Below are positions 51,753 to 59,348 of a stretch of 64,000 nucleotides of DNA, piece after piece. This DNA is from UBA1757 sp963617485 (GTDB lineage Bacteria > Bacteroidota > Bacteroidia > Bacteroidales > UBA1402), in NCBI GenBank assembly GCA_963617485.1, contig CAVEPA010000003.1, positions 62,001-126,000 on the forward strand, given 5' to 3'. The position numbers and the translations under genes were made by a program. Numbering within the stretch: the first letter of the stretch is position 1; every line of letters starts with the position of its first letter. The notes beneath the pieces are model-generated. The model did no database searches. It was given only the letters and a program-made list of their open reading frames with translations, and had not been told where the DNA came from.

Positions 51753-54700
51753 TTAGAAATTAATGGTGATACCAGCCGACACACGTTTGCTGGGAGGCGT
51801 TTGGGCCGTGTCCTTGGCAATGTCGGTAACATTCGACGGCAAAGTCACTTCGGGGTCCTGACCGGTGTAGTTGGTCCAGGTGAGCAGGTCGTAGCCGGTA
51901 ACGAATACGTTGGCACTGCTCAAGTGCAGCTTGCGGCAGAAGTCCTTGGGCAACTGATAGCTCAGCGAAATGCTTTTCAGACGAAGGAAGGAGCAGTCTT
52001 CTACAAAGCGGTCGCTACCCAGATAGTTCAAGCCGTGTTTCCAGAGGGCGCGTGGAATGTCGGTATCGTCACCGGGGCTGCGCCAACGCTTCAGCACGGC
52101 AGTACTTTGGTTGTCGGTACCGTACATGGCTTCGCTGTTCATACGCGCCTGGTTGATGATTTTCTGTCCCAGACGATAGTGCAGGAAGGTGCTCAGCGTG
52201 AACTGCTTGTACTTGACATTGAAGCCGCCGCCACCCGTTACGATGGGGTTGGAGTTGCCGATGTACACGATATCGCTCTCGTTGATGACACCGTCGTGGT
52301 TGATGTCCTCGTATTTGGCGTCACCGGGGAAGCAGGTGTAGCTGCCGTTCTTCATCACAATAGACTCACCGTCGATGTCGGTCATGATGTTGCCTTCGGC
52401 ATCGCGGGCGTAGGTCTCGTCGGTGGTGTCATATACGCCCAGATAACGGTAGCCGAAGAAACTGCCCACCGGTGCGCCCTCGATAATGCGCTGGGCGTAG
52501 CTGCCGTTCGAAAGCGAGTAGCTCGATTCGGGCAGATTGCTCGGCAATTTCTCGATACGGTTGATGTTGCGGGCGATGTTGTAGTTGAGCGCCACTCTCC
52601 AGTCTTTGTTCTGCAGTACGGTATAGTCGATGCGGAACTCCCAGCCGGTGTTGCTCATCTCGCCCGAGTTGTAGTAGGCGATGGTGTTGCCCTTGTTGTT
52701 GTAACCCGTGCTGGTGGGAATGCTAACCTTCTTTTGCAAAAGGTCGCTCACATATTTATAATAGATATCGAAAGTGGTGGTTAGACGGTCTTCGAAGAAA
52801 CCGGCATCGAAACCGGCATCGTATTCGCTGGCGGTCTGCCACTTGAGGTTGTTCAGCTGAACGGAAACAGGCACGATGGCGGCATTGTCCATATAGCCGG
52901 TGCCAAGGGCGGAGTAGGTACCCATATAGGGTGCCGTGCCCGAAGGAGCGCTACCGCTTTCGCCATAGCTGGCACGCAGTTTCAGGCTGCTGAGCCACTC
53001 CCAGTTCTGCAGGAACCATTCTTCTTTCATGTGCCAAGCCAGACCCACCGAAGGGAAGATGCCCCAACGGTTGCTGCGGCCCAGCGACGACTTACCTTCG
53101 AAGTTCACCGTACCGGAAAGCACGTAGCGGTTGAGCAAGGTGTAGTTCAAACCGCCGATACCGCTTACCGAGCGCACCTCGGAATTGCCCGAACCACGGC
53201 TTTCCAACGCGCCGTTGGTGGAAGGGTCGGATGCGTGCTGCGAAGCCACGCCGTAGATGGTGTTGGTATAGTTGCTGCTCTGGCTGTCGCTGGTGCGCCA
53301 AACACCGGTAAGTACCAGATTGTGGCGGTTCTCCCAGTTCTTGCGGTAGATGAGCTTGTTCTCGGTCTGCAGGGCTAGGTTGTCGGTGTAGGCATCGGTA
53401 CTGCGATTGGCATAACTGTTGTCTACCGAAACACCCGTTGCGCTCTGTGGCAGGAAAGCCCGGTTCTTGATGGTCTTGAACTTCATCGACACGTAGGCTG
53501 TGTAAGTGAATCCCGGCAGAATATCGTAGTTGACGCGGAAATTCATCTTTTCTTCCTGCTGCTTGCTGTTGTTATAGCTGTCCTTGGCCATGGCAATGGG
53601 ATGGAAGTTGCGGCTGCCTGTAAAGGCACCTTGGAATTCCTCGGCATTCTGGCGGTTGAAGTAACGGCTGGTGGGTTCCAGTGTGGCATCGTCAATCCAG
53701 TAGGGACTCTTGTTCGGCATCTTGAGCATGGCCTCCGAGCGCACGTTGGTGGTCCAGGGCGATTGCTTGTTGGTTTCGGCGAACGAGAAATCGGCATCTA
53801 CACGCAACTTGTCGCTGAAGTGGTAGGCAATGTTGAACGAAGTGGAGAAACGTCCCATATTGGTACCGATGGTAGTACCGTCTTCGTCGGCATAGGAAAG
53901 GCTGAAACGGTAGGTGGCCTTTTCACCGCCGCCGCTCATGGAGAAGTTGTTGTCGAAGGTATAGGCATTCTGAACCACTTCCGAGAGCCAGTCGGTGTCG
54001 GTGTTGTATTCGTTGAAGTAACGCCAGTCTTTGTTGAAGTTGATCTCCGGCGTATCGTAGAGCAGGTCGAGCAAGCTGGCACTGTTGGCTACACCCTTGG
54101 CGTTGGCTGTGTTCCAGATGGCATCCTGAATGTAGGCCACATATTCCTTGCCGTCCAGCATGGGGATCGATTCGGGCTCGTACTTGCCGGTGAATTTCGA
54201 CGAGAAGGTGAAGCGGGGCTTGCCCTTGCTACCGGTTTTGGTGGTGATAAGCAGTACGCCGTTGGCACCGGCAGTACCGTAGATGGCCGTAGAGGCGGCA
54301 TCCTTCAGAACTTCGATGCTCTCGATGTCGTAGGGCGAGAGGTTAAGCATGGCTGCGTAGTCGTCGTTGTTGGCCGTCGAGAAGTCGAAGCTGTCGTCGA
54401 TGTCGGTCGAGTAGGGTACACCGTTGATAACGATGAGCGGGTCGGCACTGGTGTTCAGCGTGGCGGTACCGCGGATACGGATGGAGCTGCGGGCACCGGG
54501 GTCGCCGCCCGAGAGAATGTCCACACCGGCCAGACGGCCCTGCAGGGCTTCTTCTACCGAGGTGACGGGCGTAAAGGCCACAATGTCATTCATCTGGATA
54601 CGCTCGGTGGCGGCGGTCTGTTCACGGATGGTGATACCCATTTCGCTCTTTACTTCGCGTTTTTTGGAAATCACCACATCGCCCAAGGCCTGAGCGTCTT

Positions 54701-55016
54701 CCTGCATCACCACATCCAAAGTAGTCTGGCCTGTATAGGGAATGCTCTGGGTTTTCATACCGATGTAGGAGAAGACCAGCGTCAACTGGCCCTTGCCTTC
54801 GGGAATGCGCAGGCTGAATTCGCCGTTGTAGTTCGATACCGTACCCTCAACCATACGGTTCTGGCTGTTGTTGACCGATATGTTCACACCGATGGCGATA
54901 GATTGCTTGCCATCGAACATTTCGTAGACATGGCCGGTCAATATCTTTTGTGCTGAGGCCGAAAAGCTGATGCTAAGCACAGCTATAAGTGCAAAAATTA
55001 TCTTTTTCATACGCAT
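51753..55016 (-). CDS. SusC/RagA-like TonB-dependent transporter (pair 2)
   Basis: A 1087-residue outer-membrane importer. Signal peptide MRMKKIIFALIAVLSISFSASA; carboxypeptidase-regulatory-like domain at about 25-110; plug with the canonical SusC segments EALQGRLAGVDILSGGDPGARSS, RIRGTATLNTSADPLIVINGVPY and DIESIEVLKDAASTAIYG; then a 22-strand barrel ending VSAGITINF. The ATG at 55016 shares one base with the TGA of the FAS1 lipoprotein C gene (TGATG), suggesting coupled translation; an ATG at 55010 is an alternative. A longer frame up to 55253 only runs inside the neighbouring gene. Confidence 0.94.
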   Translation of the reverse strand: MRMKKIIFALIAVLSISFSASAQKILTGHVYEMFDGKQSIAIGVNISVNNSQNRMVEGTVSNYNGEFSLRIPEGKGQLTLVFSYIGMKTQSIPYTGQTTLDVVMQEDAQALGDVVISKKREVKSEMGITIREQTAATERIQMNDIVAFTPVTSVEEALQGRLAGVDILSGGDPGARSSIRIRGTATLNTSADPLIVINGVPYSTDIDDSFDFSTANNDDYAAMLNLSPYDIESIEVLKDAASTAIYGTAGANGVLLITTKTGSKGKPRFTFSSKFTGKYEPESIPMLDGKEYVAYIQDAIWNTANAKGVANSASLLDLLYDTPEINFNKDWRYFNEYNTDTDWLSEVVQNAYTFDNNFSMSGGGEKATYRFSLSYADEDGTTIGTNMGRFSTSFNIAYHFSDKLRVDADFSFAETNKQSPWTTNVRSEAMLKMPNKSPYWIDDATLEPTSRYFNRQNAEEFQGAFTGSRNFHPIAMAKDSYNNSKQQEEKMNFRVNYDILPGFTYTAYVSMKFKTIKNRAFLPQSATGVSVDNSYANRSTDAYTDNLALQTENKLIYRKNWENRHNLVLTGVWRTSDSQSSNYTNTIYGVASQHASDPSTNGALESRGSGNSEVRSVSGIGGLNYTLLNRYVLSGTVNFEGKSSLGRSNRWGIFPSVGLAWHMKEEWFLQNWEWLSSLKLRASYGESGSAPSGTAPYMGTYSALGTGYMDNAAIVPVSVQLNNLKWQTASEYDAGFDAGFFEDRLTTTFDIYYKYVSDLLQKKVSIPTSTGYNNKGNTIAYYNSGEMSNTGWEFRIDYTVLQNKDWRVALNYNIARNINRIEKLPSNLPESSYSLSNGSYAQRIIEGAPVGSFFGYRYLGVYDTTDETYARDAEGNIMTDIDGESIVMKNGSYTCFPGDAKYEDINHDGVINESDIVYIGNSNPIVTGGGGFNVKYKQFTLSTFLHYRLGQKIINQARMNSEAMYGTDNQSTAVLKRWRSPGDDTDIPRALWKHGLNYLGSDRFVEDCSFLRLKSISLSYQLPKDFCRKLHLSSANVFVTGYDLLTWTNYTGQDPEVTLPSNVTDIAKDTAQTPPSKRVSAGITINF

Positions 55017-57412
55017 CAGAACATTCCGTTGATAAATTGAACACAGGCATCTTCGAAAACGAAGGGAAGATAGTGGTAGTCCCCGCAGAACTCGATTTCC
55101 TTGGCACCGTCTTGCAGCAGTTTTACCGTCAGACGGTCGCCCTTGTCGGTGATGACAGCCTTCACGGAGTTGTAGCTGACCTTGCTGGTGACGGGGTCGA
55201 TAATTTCTTCCGAGTTGAGCGTGGTCATACCCTTGGAGGTGTCTTCGTTCCATCCGACGTAGGGATAGTTGCTGACACCGGCCGTGGCATAGGGAATAAA
55301 GTATTGCTTGAGGTAAACTTGCATGAGCGAGTCGTTGTCAACCGTACAGCAGGTAAAGATATCGGAGCCTTCCACATAAGAGGCTGCATCGAACTGCAAG
55401 CCGGGAATGCCGTCCTTGATGGCAGCGAAAACCGCATCGTTGGTGGGTACAAGCGCTATCTGCATTTCGCCCTCTTGAATGAAGTTGAGCTTGGCATCGT
55501 TGTACATGCCGGCCATATTCAGCAGGTTGGCAAAACCATAGTAAGGCACATCGATATTGGTGATGTTGTTCTTCATCAGCCCTTGGAACGACTTGTAGAT
55601 GGTCTTTTCCGGGCTGCTGGGCATCAGGTCGCCATCGTAGGAATAAGCCTTGCCGTTGCTCCAGTTGCCATCGTCGGTATACGAAGGCAGGCTGTGGAAA
55701 GAAGCGAAGATTTCGTCTTCGGTCTTGGCGACGGGGTAGATAAGCTGATTGTAGGCGAAGCTGTTGCAAATCTTGCCGTCCTTGAGGTAAATATAGAAGG
55801 TATAGTCGGGCGAGAAGGTGCGGAAAACTTGTATGCCGCTGGCTATGCTGTCCAACTCGCTGGCCGAACCGGTGCAGTTGGCCAGGTCGATGTAGTGGGC
55901 ATAGGCATTGTTGCTCTTTTCGCCGCTGCTAACTTCCTTGTTGCCTTCAATGGCGATGAAAGTGCGTCCAGCCTGATTTACCTGACGATAGCCGGCTGCT
56001 TTGAACTGGTTGTCGTTGGCCAGCAAGGCGATAAAGCGTGCGTTCGTGTCGTAGAGGGTGCTTTCCATAGTGCCGAGGCCGGCTAGCATCTCCAGGAAGA
56101 AAGCGTAATGTCTGTATTGGTAGGCGGGACCGGTAACAGCCGCGAACATAGCAGGCACGGCCAGTTCTTCGCAACCGTAGAACAGGCCGTTCTGGCAAAG
56201 AATACGATACTTTTCCGGTACCTTGTCAAAATCGAGGCTGATAACCGAACCATAGCTGTTTACCACATCGCCACGTTTGATTTCTTCGGGGAAGGCGATG
56301 TTGCCGTCGTAGTTCTTGCCGTCGTCGCTCTTGCCCTTATAGACGCAGTTGAAGAGCAGTTTCTGGATGGATTCGCCGCTGACCATATCCAAAGAGGCAT
56401 AGCCTCCCTTGCCCCAGTAATCCTCGAAGAACTTGTCCAAGGCATCGTTGGTGGGCGCAAAGATGGTGTAGCCCACCGACGAGAGCGTGCTCAGCTGGGA
56501 ATAGTCGAGCGCGGGCCATTCGCAGGCAATTTGCGGCATGGGATCGTAGAACAGATGCTCGTACAGACGTTCGCCGTTGCCGTATTCCAGCGTCAGCGAA
56601 GCGTTGTAGGCGAAATATTCGTACTTCTTGTACAGGCTGAGGAACTTGCTGAAATTGCTGTCGTTCTTCATCTCGGCATAGAGCGTGTTCACGGGTTCCA
56701 GCACGTGGTCGATGGCATGCACATAGCCGTTGCTGGTAATTTGGTTGCCCTTGGTCACGGCCGCGCCGGCTACATTATAACCGATGCCGCTGGGGTTCCA
56801 CTCCGTATCTGGGAAGAAGTAACGGTAGTTTTCTTCGGCGTTTATCTGCTTGGTATTGAAGTAGTTCTCGGAGAAAACCGGCAGAAAACGTTCGTGATGA
56901 TAAATGGTGACATCCTGTTTGATGGTCTGGTAGTACTCGGTGGTGTTGGCATCCTTGCTCTTGGTACGGTGCTTGTAGTACATACCCGCATTGACGCGTT
57001 TTTCATCGTCAGACACATCGTCTCCTTCCTCGGGACGGAAATTGTTCAGTTTGTCGGCACTGTAAGCGTAATACATCAAGTGGAAGCCGATGAGCTTGTC
57101 CAGCTCGACCGAGTCCATCTCTTCGATGCTTTGCAGCCCTTTCCCTTTGAGATAACTGGCGAAAGCCTCGTCGTTAGGTGCCATGACGGTGATGATACCC
57201 TTGCCGTCCACCAAGTCGCGGAAGCCAGCCAGCTCGATGCCTTTCAGAAAAGTGGTGTAATGACCGTCCTTTTCCAAGACTTCATAGCAGTTCCCCTTAA
57301 TCCAGTCGGGCCGTTCGTAATACTCTGCCATATAGTCGCGGCAGCTACCCAAACCCAGCACCAGTAGTAGGCAAAACAGCCAGTAGGCGTGTTTGAAGCG
57401 TGATTGTTCCAT
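55016..57412 (-). CDS. FAS1 (fasciclin)-domain lipoprotein C, three repeats
   Basis: A 798-residue lipoprotein (LGLGSC, Cys24). Three FAS1 signatures can be placed: ITVMAPNDEAFASYL (about 74-88), YTIFAPTNDALDKFF (about 314-328) and IALVPTNDAVFAAI (about 651-664); GYVHAIDHVLEPV closes the first. It is the second gene of the operon, 6 bp after the pectate lyase and overlapping SusC pair 2. FAS1 domains bind proteins or glycans; a surface glycan-binding or partner-binding role in the uptake complex is inferred. Confidence 0.86.
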   Translation of the reverse strand: MEQSRFKHAYWLFCLLLVLGLGSCRDYMAEYYERPDWIKGNCYEVLEKDGHYTTFLKGIELAGFRDLVDGKGIITVMAPNDEAFASYLKGKGLQSIEEMDSVELDKLIGFHLMYYAYSADKLNNFRPEEGDDVSDDEKRVNAGMYYKHRTKSKDANTTEYYQTIKQDVTIYHHERFLPVFSENYFNTKQINAEENYRYFFPDTEWNPSGIGYNVAGAAVTKGNQITSNGYVHAIDHVLEPVNTLYAEMKNDSNFSKFLSLYKKYEYFAYNASLTLEYGNGERLYEHLFYDPMPQIACEWPALDYSQLSTLSSVGYTIFAPTNDALDKFFEDYWGKGGYASLDMVSGESIQKLLFNCVYKGKSDDGKNYDGNIAFPEEIKRGDVVNSYGSVISLDFDKVPEKYRILCQNGLFYGCEELAVPAMFAAVTGPAYQYRHYAFFLEMLAGLGTMESTLYDTNARFIALLANDNQFKAAGYRQVNQAGRTFIAIEGNKEVSSGEKSNNAYAHYIDLANCTGSASELDSIASGIQVFRTFSPDYTFYIYLKDGKICNSFAYNQLIYPVAKTEDEIFASFHSLPSYTDDGNWSNGKAYSYDGDLMPSSPEKTIYKSFQGLMKNNITNIDVPYYGFANLLNMAGMYNDAKLNFIQEGEMQIALVPTNDAVFAAIKDGIPGLQFDAASYVEGSDIFTCCTVDNDSLMQVYLKQYFIPYATAGVSNYPYVGWNEDTSKGMTTLNSEEIIDPVTSKVSYNSVKAVITDKGDRLTVKLLQDGAKEIEFCGDYHYLPFVFEDACVQFINGMF

Positions 57413-57418
57413 AAAAAG

Positions 57419-59089
57419 TTATTTGATAATTATTTTCTTGTCTTTGCCGATGTACAGGCCCGCTTGTTGGGGTTGGGCGCTGGCGCGACCCTGAAGGTCG
57501 TACCATTGCTGCCCGGCCTCGGGCCGGTCCTGACGAATTTGCGTGGTAGCTGTCTCGAAGTCGTTGGCATCGCCGCCGGCAATATGGTCGAAGTCGGCCA
57601 GCTCGTTCTTGACAATATCCTCTACCAAAGAATTAAGGTAAACTTCCAGATAGGTGTAGCCGCTTTCGTGCTTCTTGTTGCGGTCGAGCGGATATTTGGG
57701 ATTCAGACCCATGGCTTCTTCCCATTCGTCGGGCATGCCGTCCATATCGGTGTCCTTGGCTTTGGCACTGCCATCGCCTTCGAGCGATGGCCAGGCACTC
57801 CAGTCGTCGCCGGCGGTGCTGGGCTTGAGGTCGGTAGGCGTATCGATAATGCCGCCCACCTGACTCTTGTTGCCCTTATAGGTGGCCGTCCCGTTGCGCG
57901 TTTCCTTGACAATGCGCTCGTCAATCTCGTCGCGGCGATAGGAGCAGCCGCCCGAAGCCAGCACTTTTTCAAAAGCCACCTGGGCCGTGTGTGTGGTGAC
58001 CAGGCCTGCTGCCAGCGGTTGGCCCAAACGTAGGGCGGCCCTTTCGGCAGCGGTCATGGCATCGGAAATATTGTTCACAAAACCGTAGTTCCAGTTGTCT
58101 TGGCAGCAACGGCGTTCGTAAGCGTCGGTGGGTGTGGCGTAGGTGTCGCTCTTGGACGAACACCAGTTGCCGGCAACATAGTATTGTCCCCATCTGGGAC
58201 GGGTGGGGTCTGCCACCGTGTCGTTGGGGCTGATGCCCATCAGCATACTGCGGCGGTTGTTGTTGGTCTTGGTGGAGGGCCCGGGTTTGTAGTAGCAGTT
58301 GATGATATTGGCGTTCATGCCTTCGGCGCCGTAAGCGCCCACTACGGCACCATAGTTGTAGATGACATTGTTGCGCAGGTCTACATTGTCCACTTTGGGC
58401 ACCTGATAGTCATGGCCCAGACGGGGCGTGCGGCTGCTGTGGTGCGCCATCAGATTGTGGTGGAACGAGGCCGACGGACCGCCCCAGATACCGCCGTAGC
58501 CGTGGCCGCCCTTAACATGGTTGCTGTAGCGCAGACTCTCGGTGATGAAGCACCATTGCATGGTGAAATTGCTGCAACCGTAGAACGAGGCACATTCGTC
58601 CACGCTCCACGAGAAAGAACAATGGTCGAGGATAACGTTGCTGATGGCACGGCCGCCCACGGCATCGTCTTCCACTTCGGTGTGCAGGTCGCCCATGCGC
58701 ACGCGAATAAAGCGGATGATGACGTTGTTGGACTGCACGCGCAGCGGGTAGCCCGCCAGGCAGATGCCCAAGCCGGGTGCGGTTTGGCCGGCGATGGTCA
58801 AATCACCATAGTTGATGTTCAGATAGTCGTCCAGAAAAATGGTACCGGCCACATCGAACACGATGGTACGGGCACCGGTCTTGTTCAGGTAGTAGCGCAA
58901 CGAACCGACAGGTGGATTGTCTTTGTCGTCTTCGAGATTGGTGACGTGGTAGACGACACCGCCTCTGCCACCGGTGGTGTAGCGGCCGTTGCCCTCGGCC
59001 CCGGGAAAGGCAGGCAGCGTCTGCGCGCCTAGCGGCAGCTGCATAAGTAGCAGACCCGAAAGCAGAGAGAGAAACAGTTGTTTTTTCAT
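57419..59089 (-). CDS. Secreted pectate lyase (PL1-like)
   Basis: A 556-residue exported lyase (signal peptide to about LGAQ, 22). The beta-helix starts AFPGAEGNGRYTTGGRGG, and shows DLTIAGQTAPG, RFIRVRMGD, LDHCSFSWSVDE and HHSSRTPRLG with Arg220 and Arg223 in the position of the catalytic RxPxxR arginine. It cleaves demethylated homogalacturonan by beta-elimination with calcium. A calcium-type DTDMDGMPDEWE loop lies at 446-457. The tail (530-556: WYDLQGR, then GLYIGKDKKIIIK) matches that of the divergent beta-helix protein. First gene of the pectin operon. Confidence 0.9.
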   Translation of the reverse strand: MKKQLFLSLLSGLLLMQLPLGAQTLPAFPGAEGNGRYTTGGRGGVVYHVTNLEDDKDNPPVGSLRYYLNKTGARTIVFDVAGTIFLDDYLNINYGDLTIAGQTAPGLGICLAGYPLRVQSNNVIIRFIRVRMGDLHTEVEDDAVGGRAISNVILDHCSFSWSVDECASFYGCSNFTMQWCFITESLRYSNHVKGGHGYGGIWGGPSASFHHNLMAHHSSRTPRLGHDYQVPKVDNVDLRNNVIYNYGAVVGAYGAEGMNANIINCYYKPGPSTKTNNNRRSMLMGISPNDTVADPTRPRWGQYYVAGNWCSSKSDTYATPTDAYERRCCQDNWNYGFVNNISDAMTAAERAALRLGQPLAAGLVTTHTAQVAFEKVLASGGCSYRRDEIDERIVKETRNGTATYKGNKSQVGGIIDTPTDLKPSTAGDDWSAWPSLEGDGSAKAKDTDMDGMPDEWEEAMGLNPKYPLDRNKKHESGYTYLEVYLNSLVEDIVKNELADFDHIAGGDANDFETATTQIRQDRPEAGQQWYDLQGRASAQPQQAGLYIGKDKKIIIK

Positions 59090-59141
59090 TGTGGTTAGGA
59101 ACTATTATGTCAATTGTTAAAATATCTTGGAAACGCGGAAG

Positions 59142-59149
59142 CAAATTTA
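59142..59149 (-). promoter_or_regulatory. Putative -7 box of the pectin SusCD operon
   Basis: TAAATTTG on the minus strand matches TAnnTTTG, 52 bp before the pectate lyase ATG. No good -33 TTTG is present, which fits a promoter needing an activator; the palindrome at 59191-59238 lies about 40-90 bp upstream of the box. Confidence 0.45.
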
Positions 59150-59190
59150 ACGCCAGTGTTTTGCATAGGGGTGGAACTTCTTTCCTAATA

Positions 59191-59238
59191 GGTGGATATT
59201 TTGACAAAAAGTGAACTTAAATCGGCAAAATATCCACC
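59191..59238. promoter_or_regulatory. Perfect 13-bp inverted repeat between divergent pectin genes
   Basis: GGTGGATATTTTG (59191-59203) and its exact reverse complement CAAAATATCCACC (59226-59238) are separated by 22 bp, so arm centres lie 35 bp apart, near three and a half helical turns. It sits between the pectate lyase (minus) and the beta-helix gene (plus). It is a candidate site for the regulator of both arms. As DNA it could also form a hairpin, but no T run follows. Confidence 0.6.
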
Positions 59239-59348
59239 CCCTTGACAATATGGCAACCTACTTTTACGCCGTCGCGATTTGGGGTTCGCAAGACTCCGTT
59301 TTTTCGACAGTAAGTGCAACCTGTTTTTTTAATTTTAATAACAAGCTT

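Noticed and set aside
55011..55253. An N-terminal extension of the SusC pair 2 protein up to 55253
   Set aside because: The extension runs within the FAS1 lipoprotein C gene and would bury a perfect signal peptide inside the protein.
59211..59348. An extended start for the beta-helix protein
   Set aside because: The 46 extra residues cross the perfect inverted repeat and precede a typical signal peptide beginning at 59349.
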